Source: Comamonas sp. NLF-1-9
GTDB taxonomy: Bacteria; Pseudomonadota; Gammaproteobacteria; Burkholderiales; Burkholderiaceae_C
DNA length: 64,000 bases
Assembly: GCF_019195435.1 (NCBI RefSeq)
Contig: NZ_CP078069.1
Span: 2,542,001 to 2,606,000 of the forward strand
Reading direction: 5' to 3'
Below the pieces are notes generated by a model. It was given only the letters and a program-made list of their open reading frames with translations, did no database searches and was not told the origin of the DNA. Shown piece by piece: positions 1-12,353 of this stretch; the stretch's first letter is position 1; each line of letters begins with the position of its first letter. The position numbers were made by a program, and so were the translations under genes.

Positions 1-2
1 GC

Positions 3-785
3 GCAAGCCTGGCTGCGCAGTTGTGGCGGCGGGTGCGTGCGGCGGTGCTGACATCGGCCACGCTCACCAGTTGCGGCAGCTTCGACTTCTTCCTGCGCGA
101 GGCAGGCCTGCATGGCGATGCGGCGCTGACGACGCTGCAGGTGGCCAGCCCCTTCGACTATGCGCGTCAGGGCACGCTGCTGGCGGCAAGCACGCTGGCG
201 GCGCCGCGCGAGGTGGCGGCGTTCACGCGCCAGATGATCCAGGCCTTGCTCGACGACCTGGCTCAGGTGGCAAGCGGCGCGCTGGTGCTGTTCACCTCGC
301 GCGAGCAGATGCGCGCCGCGGTGGAGCAGTTGCCCGCGGAGCTGCGCGCGTGCGTGCTGGTGCAGGGGCACCAGCCGCGCCTGAAGCTGCTCGCGCGCCA
401 TCGCGAGCAGGTGGCGCAGGGGCGGGCGTCGATCATCTTCGGGCTGCAATCCTTTGCCGAGGGCGTGGATCTGCCCGGTGCGCTGTGTGAAGCGCTCTTC
501 ATCACCAAGTTGCCGTTTGCGCCGCCCGATGAGCCCGTCGACGAGGCGCGCGCCGAATGGCTGCGCGCCAGCGGCGGCGACCCTTTCATGGAACTCGTCG
601 TGCCCGCGACCGCCTTGCGCCTGGCGCAATGGGTGGGGCGGGCGATACGCAGCGAGGAAGACCGCGCTCGCGTGGTCTGTTACGACAAGCGCCTGCTGCA
701 TACCGGCTACGGGCGGCGGCTGCTGCGCGGCCTGCCCGCCTTCACGCTGCAGGAACGCCTGCCACAGACCGAAGGCAGCGGCTGA
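3..785 (+). CDS. dinG: DinG-type ATP-dependent DNA helicase, C-terminal part
   Basis: This is the C-terminal portion of a superfamily 2 XPD/DinG-like helicase; the reading frame is open to the left edge of the window, so the start is missing. Visible helicase features are a VLTSATL segment, an SPFDY segment, the FAEGVDLPG stretch of motif V and QWVGRAIRSEED of motif VI (Q..GR.IR). DinG-family enzymes unwind DNA 5' to 3' and act on R-loops and replication/repair intermediates in the cytoplasm. The iron-sulfur and Walker A regions would lie outside the window, so DinG cannot be separated from YoaA-like paralogues here. A lipoprotein gene begins 11 bases after its stop. Confidence 0.85.
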   Translation, partial: ASLAAQLWRRVRAAVLTSATLTSCGSFDFFLREAGLHGDAALTTLQVASPFDYARQGTLLAASTLAAPREVAAFTRQMIQALLDDLAQVASGALVLFTSREQMRAAVEQLPAELRACVLVQGHQPRLKLLARHREQVAQGRASIIFGLQSFAEGVDLPGALCEALFITKLPFAPPDEPVDEARAEWLRASGGDPFMELVVPATALRLAQWVGRAIRSEEDRARVVCYDKRLLHTGYGRRLLRGLPAFTLQERLPQTEGSG

Positions 786-796
786 CAATCAGGCCC

Positions 797-1534
797 ATGC
801 GTGCACGCTCTGCCGGACCGCTCGCCCCCTTGCTGATGGCCGCGCTGCTGGCGGGGTGCGCCAGCGATGCCCCGACCGACCGCGGGCAGGTGCGCGCAGC
901 CCCGGCGCACCAGAGCGAGCTCGCGCAGTCCGAACTCAACCGCGCCGCCACGCTGGCCATGCGCGACAACCTGCACAGCCTGATGCTGCTGGCCGACAAG
1001 CTCTACCGGCGCAACCCCGGGCAATGGCGCGCCGGCGGCCACGCCAGCCGCGAGCTGGCCTTGCAGCGCCTGCAGCAGGCGCTGGATCTGCGCGAGCCCT
1101 GGCCCGCGCTGCTGGGCCGGCGCGACATTGCGGCGATGGCGCTGGCGATGGCGCCCGAGTTCACCGGGGATCGCGTCGCCGCCTTCATTCTGGCGAGCGC
1201 CGACATGCTCATCACCGCCCACGGCGGCAAGACGAGCTTTTATCTCCTGGACCACCTGGATGCGCAGCGCATCTACAACGCGGCGCGCAACATCGAGACC
1301 GCCGCCTGGATCCTCGCGCAGCGGCGCGATGCCCGGGGCCATGCGCTGCTGCTGGCCGACGAGATCGCGGCCGACGGCACGCGCAACCTGAGCTTCGAGC
1401 GTGAATTCGGCAAGATCATCGGCCGCCTGGACCTGCTGGCCGAGCTCAGCGACGAGCGCATGCGCCGCGCCGCAATCAACTGGGTGCAGGGCGTGCTCGG
1501 CGCCGGGTTGCTACAGTTTTTGCCGGTCAAATGA
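797..1534 (+). CDS. putative lipoprotein, unknown function
   Basis: This 245-residue protein begins with a lipoprotein signal: MRAR, a hydrophobic stretch, then LLAGC, giving a lipidated Cys near residue 21. I chose the ATG at 797 because it puts the lipobox at the N-terminus; an upstream in-frame extension overlaps the helicase gene and is not credible. The mature part is helical and Ala/Leu/Arg rich, without a catalytic motif I recognise. It lies 11 bases after the helicase stop, so co-transcription is likely. I do not recognise the family and infer only that it is anchored in the envelope. Confidence 0.7.
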   Translation: MRARSAGPLAPLLMAALLAGCASDAPTDRGQVRAAPAHQSELAQSELNRAATLAMRDNLHSLMLLADKLYRRNPGQWRAGGHASRELALQRLQQALDLREPWPALLGRRDIAAMALAMAPEFTGDRVAAFILASADMLITAHGGKTSFYLLDHLDAQRIYNAARNIETAAWILAQRRDARGHALLLADEIAADGTRNLSFEREFGKIIGRLDLLAELSDERMRRAAINWVQGVLGAGLLQFLPVK

Positions 1535-1550
1535 AGACCGATATTGCGCC

Positions 1551-1802
1551 TCAGGCCTTTTTGCGCATAAGTCCGTAGAGCACCAGCAGCACGATCGCGC
1601 CCACCACCGAGGCGACCCAGCCGGCGGACTCTCCCACCTCATACCAGCCCACCGCCTGGCCGGCATAGGTAGCAACGAAGGAGCCTGCCACGCCCAGCAC
1701 GATGGTCATGATCCAGCCCATCTTGTCGTCGCCGGGCTTGATGGCGCGTGCGATGAGACCGACGACGAGGCCGATGAGGGCGGTGCCGAGAATACTGAGC
1801 AT
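1551..1802 (-). CDS. GlsB/YeaQ/YmgE family membrane protein
   Basis: This 83-residue protein has three hydrophobic segments (about residues 1-20, 27-48 and 58-78) rich in Gly and Ala. It carries the GLIARAIKPG loop and the GxxGSFVATYAGQ helix typical of the transglycosylase-associated/GlsB family. These small inner-membrane proteins are induced by general stress in enterobacteria; their mechanism is unknown. It is transcribed away from the metH riboswitch and converges with the lipoprotein gene. Family assignment is firm, function is not. Confidence 0.85.
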   Translation of the reverse strand: MLSILGTALIGLVVGLIARAIKPGDDKMGWIMTIVLGVAGSFVATYAGQAVGWYEVGESAGWVASVVGAIVLLVLYGLMRKKA

Positions 1803-1891
1803 GGCGTCAAAGATGCAGTGAAGAGCCGCCTATCTTAGGGCGCCAGGCGCCGCGCAGCGCCGCCACGGGCCTGCCGGTAAAATTGACCCCG

Positions 1892-2004
1892 GTTTTCAAG
1901 GAGCGCTGCAGCGGACCGGCCCGGTTCGTCAGGCTTGAAGACGACTTCGGATTCCAACGGCGCTCACCTGTTTTCCCAGCGCACGCAGCGTGCAGGTGAG
2001 TGAG
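1892..2004 (+). promoter_or_regulatory. SAH (S-adenosylhomocysteine) riboswitch of metH
   Basis: The leader has the conserved SAH-riboswitch core. P1 is GTTTTCAAG (1892-1900) pairing with CTTGAAGAC (1934-1942), followed by GAGCGCTGC at 1901. P2 is GGACCG/CGGTTC (about 1913-1926). The conserved AACGGCGCTCAC ends at 1967. The pseudoknot pairs GAGCGC with GCGCTC (1960-1965). CTCACCTG (1963-1970) can instead pair with CAGGTGAG (1993-2000), which contains the metH ribosome-binding site. Pseudoknot and sequestering hairpin share bases 1963-1965, so SAH binding should free the Shine-Dalgarno. The class is known upstream of ahcY and metH; the switching model is my inference. Confidence 0.92.
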
Positions 2005-4746
<2,742 letters not shown>

Positions 4747-4766
4747 AGCGCGCGCAGCGCGCCAGC

Positions 4767-5558
4767 TCAGAGCTGCAACGCGTCTACCGTCTGCAAGTCG
4801 ATGATCTGCAGCGCTTGGTTGGCCTGCAGCGCGCGCACCTCGGCCAGGATGCTGGCGCCCTCGCTCGGCTTGAAGTGCGACAGATAGATGGGAAAGCGCC
4901 CCTTGGGCTGCAGCTGGGCGAGCTCCTGCGCCAGGCTGGACGGCGAGAGATGCGCACTCTTGCGCGCCAGCGCCTGCTCGCGGTCGCTGAATGCGGTTTC
5001 GATCACCAGCGCGCCTATGCCCGGCGGCTCGGCCTGCAGGGCGTTGACGCGCTGCCAGAAGGCCGGCTCCTGCCCTTCGGTGTCGCCACTGAAAACCCAC
5101 CACGCGCCCTGGCCGCGTGCCGCATAGCCCACGGCCGGCACGCTGTGGCGCGCGGCCAGCACCTCCAGGGTGACTCCCGCAACCACCAGCACGTCGCCCA
5201 CGCCGACGGGGTGCAACTGCACCATCGGCGACCGGGCGCTGGGGATACGGGTGAAGTCGGGCCAGATGATGTCGTTGAACACATGCCGGCGCAAGGCGTC
5301 CAGGGTCTGCGCCAGGGCGAACACCTGCAGCGGCGCCGCGCGGCGGCTGCCCACGGTATCGAGCAGCAGCGGCAGCGCGGCGATGTGGTCCAGGTGCGAA
5401 TGGCTCAGAAAGACGTGGCTCACGGCGCGCATCTGCGCCACGCTGAGCTCACCCACTCCTGTGCCGGCGTCGACCAGCACATGCTCGCCCAGCAGGAAGG
5501 CGGTCGTGCGGCAACCGCGGGCGATGGAGCCACTGCAACCCAGCACGCTGACCTTCAT
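4767..5558 (-). CDS. MBL-fold hydrolase, class II cyclic-nucleotide phosphodiesterase type
   Basis: This 263-residue protein has the metallo-beta-lactamase metal motif HSHLDH (about residues 73-78), preceded by VLVDAGTGVGEL and followed by FSGDTEG and a late SHF, which supply further ligands. The open KVSVLGCSG start and the layout match class II 3',5'-cAMP phosphodiesterases (PDEase_II/CpdP-like). In that case it would hydrolyse cyclic nucleotides, but RNase Z-like or other phosphodiester substrates cannot be excluded. There is no signal peptide. It converges with metH with 20 bases between the stops. Confidence 0.75.
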   Translation of the reverse strand: MKVSVLGCSGSIARGCRTTAFLLGEHVLVDAGTGVGELSVAQMRAVSHVFLSHSHLDHIAALPLLLDTVGSRRAAPLQVFALAQTLDALRRHVFNDIIWPDFTRIPSARSPMVQLHPVGVGDVLVVAGVTLEVLAARHSVPAVGYAARGQGAWWVFSGDTEGQEPAFWQRVNALQAEPPGIGALVIETAFSDREQALARKSAHLSPSSLAQELAQLQPKGRFPIYLSHFKPSEGASILAEVRALQANQALQIIDLQTVDALQL

Positions 5559-5684
5559 GGTTCGCTACCCGCACCTCGTGCTCATGCCATACAGACTGCA
5601 AATGGCGTGCCGCTGCCCGCCATCGCCCGGTGCGCCGCTCGGGCGCAGGGCGGCATTATGCGTGGGGAATGCCCGCAAGACAGC

Positions 5685-6293
5685 TCAACGCAGGGTGAAT
5701 TCCATCTCCACGTCGGCCAGGCGGATGCGGTCGCCATGGACCAGCGCGCGCGGTTCGGTCACGCTCTGCCCGTTGACCGAAGGAGGCGTGTTGCCGTCCA
5801 CCTGCGCCAGCACATAACCGTGCGGGCGGTGCGTGATGGAGGCGACCGACTCGCCCGGCTTGCCCAGCGTCGTCACGACCTTGGTGAGCTGCACCTCGCG
5901 CCCCGCGCCCGGGCCGGTGAGCACGCGCACCAGGGCGCTCTGGGCAGCAGGCGCCGGCGCTGCGGGTGCTGCCATGGCCGGCTGCGGCGTGCTGGCAAAG
6001 CGCTGGCGCGCGTCGGCAAAGCGCACCTCGTAGTTGCCGATGATGACCTGGTCGCCGTCGCGCAGCAGTTGGCGCTCCACCGGCTGGCCGTTGACGAAGG
6101 TTCCGTTGGTGCTTTGCAGGTCTTCGACCTCTACTGCATGCCCCTGCATGTGCAGCACCGCGTGTTCGCCGCTGACGGTGAGGTTGTCGATGACGATGTC
6201 GTTGTTGGGGCGTCGCCCGAGCGTCGTGCGGGGCTTGACGAGCTCGATCTCATTGACCACCGCTGCGTCAAGCAGAAAAACCAGACTGGGCAT
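5685..6293 (-). CDS. FHA-domain protein
   Basis: This 202-residue protein has an N-terminal FHA domain (about 20-90) with the phosphothreonine-binding residues in place: GRRPNNDIVID, SGEHAVL and STNGTFVNG. A second, more degenerate FHA-like module (about 120-200) retains PSVNGQSV and HGDRIRLAD. FHA domains bind phosphothreonine peptides. It sits 26 bases after the stop of a PP2C phosphatase gene on the same strand. The pair therefore suggests a Ser/Thr phosphorylation circuit, although no kinase gene lies in this window. The start at 6293 lets the first FHA strand follow directly. Confidence 0.85.
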   Translation of the reverse strand: MPSLVFLLDAAVVNEIELVKPRTTLGRRPNNDIVIDNLTVSGEHAVLHMQGHAVEVEDLQSTNGTFVNGQPVERQLLRDGDQVIIGNYEVRFADARQRFASTPQPAMAAPAAPAPAAQSALVRVLTGPGAGREVQLTKVVTTLGKPGESVASITHRPHGYVLAQVDGNTPPSVNGQSVTEPRALVHGDRIRLADVEMEFTLR

Positions 6294-6319
6294 GCAATGT
6301 TTCCTCTCTCTTGTGCAAA

Positions 6320-7105
6320 TTATCCGGGATCGCCGGGCGCCGCCGCACCCGGCTCGCTGGCCCGCACCAGCAGCACGCTGATGTTGTCGCGTCCGCCCAG
6401 GGCGTTGCCCTGCTGTATCAGCCGCTCGGCAAGCCGGGGCAGCGCCAGCGGGTCGCGCAGCAAGATGGCCAGCTCGGCGTCGTCGATGCTGTCGGTCAGG
6501 CCGTCGGAGCAGAACAGGAACAGGTCGCCGCCGTGCACCGGGAATTCGTTGATCTCCAGGCGCACCTTCGGATCGACGCCGATGGCGCGCGTGAGCAGGC
6601 TGCGCATGCCCGAGCGCTGCGCCTGCTGCGGCGTCATCACGCCCTTGTCCACCTGTTCCTGCAGCCAGGTGTGGTCGCGCGTGAGGCGCGACAGGCGGCG
6701 CCCGCGCAGCAGATAGGCGCGCGAGTCGCCTATGTGGCCGATGATCACCCGCTCGTCACCGAACAGGCCGGCGACCAGCGTCGTGCCCATGCCGGCGTAG
6801 TGGGCATGCGCCTTGGCCGCCTGGTAGATGGCGGCATTGGCGCGCTCCACGCCCGTGGCCAGCATCTCGCGCACCAGCTCGCTGTCGGCGGCGCCGCCGG
6901 CAGCCACCAGACGGTTGCGCAGCTCCCGGTTCAGGATCTGCACCGCCATCACGCTGGCCACTTCGCCGGCGTTGTAGCCGCCCATGCCGTCGGCCACGAT
7001 GACCATGCGCGCGTCGCGGCTCACGGCCACCGAGTCCTCGTTGTTGCTGCGCACCCGGCCCGTGTCGGTGCGCGCGCAGAACTCGTAGGTCAGGGGCAAG
7101 GGCAT
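6320..7105 (-). CDS. stp: PP2C-type Ser/Thr protein phosphatase
   Basis: This 261-residue protein is a bacterial PP2C (Stp1/PrpC-type) phosphatase that removes phosphate from Ser/Thr using two metal ions. Diagnostic motifs in order are RSNNEDS (metal-site Asp), VADGMGG, TTLVAGLF, GHIGDSRAYLLR, LTRDHT, CSDGLTD and the late GGRDN. All metal-binding Asp residues are present, so it should be active. No membrane segment is seen, so it is cytoplasmic. It is the promoter-proximal gene of a two-gene unit with the FHA protein. Confidence 0.93.
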   Translation of the reverse strand: MPLPLTYEFCARTDTGRVRSNNEDSVAVSRDARMVIVADGMGGYNAGEVASVMAVQILNRELRNRLVAAGGAADSELVREMLATGVERANAAIYQAAKAHAHYAGMGTTLVAGLFGDERVIIGHIGDSRAYLLRGRRLSRLTRDHTWLQEQVDKGVMTPQQAQRSGMRSLLTRAIGVDPKVRLEINEFPVHGGDLFLFCSDGLTDSIDDAELAILLRDPLALPRLAERLIQQGNALGGRDNISVLLVRASEPGAAAPGDPG

Positions 7106-7192
7106 CGGTCAAGCCGGTCTGGGTGAACGCAGGTTTGTAACACCGCCAGGCGCACAATCTGCAAAAGATTGCAAATCATGCCGCCCCATGCG

Positions 7193-7220
7193 AAAAAAGC
7201 CAGCTGAATGCACAGCTGGC
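7193..7220 (-). terminator. Rho-independent terminator of sucCD
   Basis: Read on the minus strand, GCCAGCTG pairs perfectly with CAGCTGGC (8 bp, 6-base loop) and is followed at once by six T residues. It starts 25 bases after the sucD stop and before the phosphatase promoter region. Confidence 0.88.
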
Positions 7221-7245
7221 CTTGTCTCCGGCGGGCCCCGGGCGC

Positions 7246-8139
7246 TCAGATGAGCGTTTTGAGCAGGCGCCCCATCTCCGAGGGGTTGCGCGTGATCTTG
7301 AAGCCGCATTCCTCCATCACCGCGAGCTTGGCCTCGGCCGTGTCGGCGCCGCCCGAGATCAGCGCGCCGGCGTGACCCATGCGCTTGCCGGCCGGAGCGG
7401 TGACGCCGGCGATGAAGCCGACGATGGGCTTCTTCATGTTGGCCTTGCACCAGCGCGCGGCGTCGGCCTCGTCCGGGCCGCCGATCTCGCCGATCATGAT
7501 CACGGCGTCGGTATCGGGGTCGTCGTTGAAGGCGCGCATCACGTCGATGTGCTTGAGGCCATTGATCGGATCGCCCCCAATGCCCACGGCGGTGGACTGG
7601 CCTATGCCGAGCTCGGTCAGTTGCGCCACGGCTTCATAGGTCAGCGTGCCCGAGCGCGACACCACGCCGATACGGCCCTTCTTGTGGATGTGGCCGGGCA
7701 TGATGCCGATCTTGATCTCGTCGGGCGTGATCAGGCCCGGGCAGTTGGGGCCGAGCAGCAGCGTCTTCTTGCCGCCCTGGGCTTCCCTGGCCTTCATCTG
7801 GTTGCGCACCTGCAGCATGTCGCGCACCGGAATGCCTTCGGTGATGCAGATGACCAGGTCCAGATCCGCCTCGACGGCTTCCCAGATGGCGGCAGCGGCG
7901 CCCGCGGGCGGCACGTAGATCACGCTGACCGTGGCGCCGGTTTCCTTGGCGGCTTCTTTCACCGTGCCGTAGATCGGAATGTCGAAGATCTTCTCGCCCG
8001 CCTTCTTGGGATTGACGCCGGCCACGAAGCAGTTCTTGCCGTTGGCGTATTCCTGGCACTTGGCGGTATGAAACTGGCCCGTCTTGCCGGTGATGCCCTG
8101 GGTGATGACCTTGGTGTCTTTGTTGATGTAAATCGACAT
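7246..8139 (-). CDS. sucD: succinyl-CoA synthetase alpha subunit
   Basis: This 297-residue subunit works with SucC in the TCA cycle to convert succinyl-CoA to succinate with NTP formation. It begins [18 protein letters not shown] (CoA-binding Rossmann fold), includes [11 protein letters not shown] and GPNCPG, and ends in the ligase domain. The active-site phosphohistidine region is [10 protein letters not shown] near residue 245. The ATG at 8139 gives the standard family length. It follows sucC by 14 bases in one operon closed by the terminator at 7193-7220. Confidence 0.97.
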   Translation of the reverse strand: MSIYINKDTKVITQGITGKTGQFHTAKCQEYANGKNCFVAGVNPKKAGEKIFDIPIYGTVKEAAKETGATVSVIYVPPAGAAAAIWEAVEADLDLVICITEGIPVRDMLQVRNQMKAREAQGGKKTLLLGPNCPGLITPDEIKIGIMPGHIHKKGRIGVVSRSGTLTYEAVAQLTELGIGQSTAVGIGGDPINGLKHIDVMRAFNDDPDTDAVIMIGEIGGPDEADAARWCKANMKKPIVGFIAGVTAPAGKRMGHAGALISGGADTAEAKLAVMEECGFKITRNPSEMGRLLKTLI

Positions 8140-8153
8140 GTGATTCTCCGGGC

Positions 8154-9314
<1,161 letters not shown>

Positions 9315-9520
9315 GAGGGCTCTCTCAATGGAAGGATGGTGTCTTACCCGTGCTGCCGATGAGCGCTTGCCAGGAGCGCGGGATCGGGTCAGGGGTCGTG
9401 GCACGGCTGCAGGGGCAGGGGAGCGACGACCTCGGCAGTCGGCAAATGTATCATGTTGCGACGCAACACAGGCAAGGCCGCTGGCACGCGCCCTGCCCCA
9501 GCGCCCCAAGGAGCACACCC

Positions 9521-10450
9521 ATGGCCAAGGTATTCATTGATGGCGAAGCCGGCACCACCGGCCTGCAGATTCGCGAGCGCCTGCAGCAGCTCGCCGACGT
9601 CGAGCTGGTCAGCATAGACCCCCTGCTGCGCAAGGACGCGCAGGCCAAGCGGGCCGTGATCGCCGAGGTGGACCTGGTCATCCTGTGCTTGCACGACGAC
9701 GCCGCGCGCGAGACCGTGGCCATGGTGGACGCGATCGCCGCCGAAGGCGGGCGGCGCATCAAGATCATCGACGCCTCCACCGCCCACCGCACCGCCGAGG
9801 GCTGGGTGTTCGGCTTCCCGGAACTTGCCCCGGGGCAGCTCGAAGCTATCCGCAGCGCCGAGCGCGTGGCCAACCCCGGCTGCTACGCCACCGGCGCCAT
9901 CGCGCTCTTGCGCCCGCTGGTGGACGCAGGGCTGATCCCTCAGGATTACCCGCTGGTGCTGCCTTCGGTCAGCGGCTATTCGGGCGGCGGGCGCAGCATG
10001 ATCGAAGCCTATGAAAAAGGTGAGGCCGCGCCCTACGAGCTCTATGCGCTGGGCTTGTCGCACAAGCACCTGCCGGAGATCATGAAGTACAGCGGCGTGA
10101 AGCGCCGCCCGCTGTTCGTGCCGGCGGTGGGCAATTTCCGCCAGGGCATGCTGGTAGAGCTGCCGCTGCATCTGGACTTGCTCAGCGGCGCGCCCAGGGC
10201 CTGCGACCTGCACGAGGTGCTGGCCGCCCACTACGCCCGCACCAACACGCCCGAGCACTTCGTCCAGGTGCTGCCCGCCACCGAGAGCGGCAAGCTCGAT
10301 GCGCTGGCCCTCAACGACACCAACCACCTGGAGCTGCGCGTCTACGGCAACGACGACTACCGCCAGGCGGTGCTGGTGGCGCGCCTGGACAACCTGGGCA
10401 AGGGCGCGAGCGGCGCGGCAGTGCAGAACCTCAAGCTGATGTTGCCTTAG
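9521..10450 (+). CDS. argC: N-acetyl-gamma-glutamyl-phosphate reductase, type 2
   Basis: This 309-residue enzyme reduces N-acetylglutamyl phosphate to the semialdehyde with NADPH in arginine synthesis. It starts with [20 protein letters not shown] (dinucleotide-binding loop). The catalytic Cys121 is in ANPGCYATG, followed by [10 protein letters not shown] and GLSHKHLPE. The length and loop sequence fit the short type 2 ArgC family. A ribosome-binding site AAGGAG lies 8 bases before ATG 9521. It appears monocistronic, followed by a hairpin. Confidence 0.95.
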   Translation: MAKVFIDGEAGTTGLQIRERLQQLADVELVSIDPLLRKDAQAKRAVIAEVDLVILCLHDDAARETVAMVDAIAAEGGRRIKIIDASTAHRTAEGWVFGFPELAPGQLEAIRSAERVANPGCYATGAIALLRPLVDAGLIPQDYPLVLPSVSGYSGGGRSMIEAYEKGEAAPYELYALGLSHKHLPEIMKYSGVKRRPLFVPAVGNFRQGMLVELPLHLDLLSGAPRACDLHEVLAAHYARTNTPEHFVQVLPATESGKLDALALNDTNHLELRVYGNDDYRQAVLVARLDNLGKGASGAAVQNLKLMLP

Positions 10451-10460
10451 TCCTGCTGTG

Positions 10461-10844
10461 TCACAAGAGCAGTCTCTTGTTTGCCCGACCGCTGCAGGGA
10501 CACTGGCCGAGGCGATCGAGTAGCGCGTAGCTGGGCTGCTGGCGCAGCGTCCCGATCGAGTGGGCCACATGCGGCTGCGCGCGCGGGCCTTCCCCAGGAG
10601 GTGCAATTCTCGGGAAGGGCAGGCATTTGGCATCGGGCGAAATCGCTTTACCGCCGACGGATTTGTCGGCCATGGGCCGCTGAGCCATCAGGAATGCGCA
10701 GGCCACGATGCTCAGGCCCGCATGATGGTGAAGTCTCCGCCAGCCGCGCCCTTCGTGGTGCCCAATTCCGAAACCCTGCTTCAGGTGCTGGCAGCCACGC
10801 TCGATGCGCCAGCGCTGCCTGCGGCGTGAACTGAGGCAAGCCGT
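10461..10844 (-). pseudogene. IS701-family transposase remnant (C-terminal fragment)
   Basis: Translating the minus strand from an in-frame TGA at 10845-10847 down to the stop at 10461 gives RWRIERGCQHLKQGFG, then GHHEGRGWRRLHHHAGLS, then a tail with PHVAHSIGTLR and CPCSGR. These are the last blocks of IS701-type DDE transposases, including the Trp-Arg-Ile-Glu segment with the catalytic Glu. The first two thirds of the protein are absent and no ATG fits, so it is a dead fragment. It fills the only stretch over 300 bases in the window without an intact gene. Confidence 0.8.
10463..10483 (+). terminator. possible argC terminator hairpin
   Basis: ACAAGAG pairs with CTCTTGT around a 4-base loop, followed by TTTG, 12 bases after the argC stop. 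The T-run is short, and the hairpin overlaps the end of the transposase remnant, so it could belong to the lost insertion element instead. Confidence 0.45.
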
Positions 10845-10886
10845 TCATCCGGGCGGCATCCATGGGCGTTTCTCGCTGGAAGAGAG

Positions 10887-10907
10887 GGTGCCAGGCGTGC
10901 TGGCACC
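10887..10907 (-). terminator. hairpin after the phospholipase-like gene
   Basis: GGTGCCAG and CTGGCACC form a perfect 8-bp stem with a 5-base loop, 13 bases beyond the stop of the minus-strand gene ending at 10921. The bases after it on the minus strand are CTCTCTTCC, pyrimidine-rich but not a true T-run, so termination is only likely. Confidence 0.4.
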
Positions 10908-10920
10908 TGGAGCCGGCTCT

Positions 10921-12282
10921 TCAGGGCTTACCTGCCTGCGCCAGGATGGCGCGCACCAGGTTGCGGCTGTGCGCGCCGAAGTGGCGCATCAGCGCGGCGA
11001 TGCTCGACTGCAGCGCGGCCTGGGCCTCGGGGCTCTGGCGGGCCATCTCGGCCATCAGGTCGATGCGTCCGCCCTCGATGCCGAAATCAAAGCGCGGGTC
11101 GTCCACGTAGCGCGCGGGGGCCGAGGTGAGCATTTGCGCGGTCACCGCCTCGCCCTGGGCTGCGGCTTCGCCCGCAACCAGGTCGCGCACGCTGGTGTCG
11201 CCCCAGGGGCCGTAGTCCGCATCGCGGCTGCTGTCGTGCAGCACCTGGCGCAGCGCCTGGCCGGCGGGGTTGTCCCGGCCGGTCTGGATCATCTGGCTCT
11301 CCAGCCGCTCGAGCACGAAGTGGCGGTTGGAGAGCAGCACGATCATGTCGTTCTTGCCCCCGGGCATGCCCGCCAGCGCCAGCAGCTGGATGCCGATCAG
11401 GCGCGCGCTGGAAAAGCCCGGCGCCAGGCGGGCGTGGTAGGGCTGGGTGAGGTCTTGCACATAGTGCGCGGCCAGACCGGCAAAGCGCCAGCCCCAGTAG
11501 GCGTGGCCGCTGCGAAAGGCCAGTTGGGCCAGGCCCTGGTACTGGTGCACGCGCAGCAGCGGGTAGGTGCGCTTGAGAAAGCCCGCCGCGGCATAGATCA
11601 GCTTCGATTCGTGGTAGTAGCCCATGTGAAACGGCGCCTGCGTGGCGAAGTCCAGCGCCGGGTTGCCAAAGGGCAGCTTGCCAAAGCCGTAGCGCGGGCC
11701 CCAGTCGGAGGGGCTGTCCTCGAACAGATTCACGTCCATGCCGTAGTCGGGCTCGTCGCTGGCCGAGGCCAGCACCGCCAGCGGCGCTACCGCCTCGCCG
11801 GGGGCCAGGCGCACGAAGCGGTGCTTTTCCCCGTCCTTCTCGCGCAGCGCCAGGGCGCTGACTTCGTCGTGGGGCATGCGCTCGGCCGCAAGGGGCGGGG
11901 CCAGGGGGTCGGGCTGCACATACAGCGCCAGGCGGCTCTCGGGCGAGACGCGCAGCGCCATCAGAAAGGCACGGCGCAGCGCCTGCGGCCCCTGGCCCGC
12001 CACGGCAGGGTCAAAGCGCAGCGCCTCGGGCAGCGGCGGGTAGTGGGCGATGTGCGCGCGCGCCCAGGCGTCTTGCGCGGCCAGCAGTTCGGCCAGGGGC
12101 TGGGCCTGCGCCGCGAGAAAGTCCTCCAGCGGCTCGGCCTTCACGGGCGCGGCCTGGGCGACCTCGGGCAGCACCTCGAAGGCGCGGTAGGCGGCCAGCG
12201 CGTGGTTGCTCCAGGCCCAGGCGGGGGCGGCGCTGGCCGCAAGCATGGCGGCGGCGATCAGCAAACGTTGCAGGATGGGCAT
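10921..12282 (-). CDS. secreted zinc phospholipase C / P1-nuclease-like protein
   Basis: This 453-residue protein has a signal peptide (MPILQRLLIAAAML through APAWA) cleaved before Trp24. In zinc phospholipase C and P1 nucleases the mature N-terminal Trp is itself a zinc ligand, and here the predicted mature chain begins WSNHAL. The core motif GHAYWGWR then AAHYVQDLTQPYHA supplies the His/Asp zinc ligands of the family. ATG 12282 is chosen because it places the signal peptide at the N-terminus. The protein is longer than classical PLC (about 250), so extra regions are unassigned. Substrate (phospholipid or nucleic acid) cannot be told. It follows an FGGY kinase gene by 71 bases. Confidence 0.75.
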   Translation of the reverse strand: MPILQRLLIAAAMLAASAAPAWAWSNHALAAYRAFEVLPEVAQAAPVKAEPLEDFLAAQAQPLAELLAAQDAWARAHIAHYPPLPEALRFDPAVAGQGPQALRRAFLMALRVSPESRLALYVQPDPLAPPLAAERMPHDEVSALALREKDGEKHRFVRLAPGEAVAPLAVLASASDEPDYGMDVNLFEDSPSDWGPRYGFGKLPFGNPALDFATQAPFHMGYYHESKLIYAAAGFLKRTYPLLRVHQYQGLAQLAFRSGHAYWGWRFAGLAAHYVQDLTQPYHARLAPGFSSARLIGIQLLALAGMPGGKNDMIVLLSNRHFVLERLESQMIQTGRDNPAGQALRQVLHDSSRDADYGPWGDTSVRDLVAGEAAAQGEAVTAQMLTSAPARYVDDPRFDFGIEGGRIDLMAEMARQSPEAQAALQSSIAALMRHFGAHSRNLVRAILAQAGKP

Positions 12283-12353
12283 GGGCGATGGCCTTTCAGG
12301 CGCGGGCAAACGGGCTCGGTAGCATGGCGGGTGCGGCGGCAAGCGGGCGGCGG

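Noticed and set aside
1892..2004. Cobalamin riboswitch as the explanation for the metH leader
   Set aside because: There is no B12-box-like sequence and the leader is too short; the GAGCGCTGC and GGCGCTCAC elements with a pseudoknot specifically match the SAH class.
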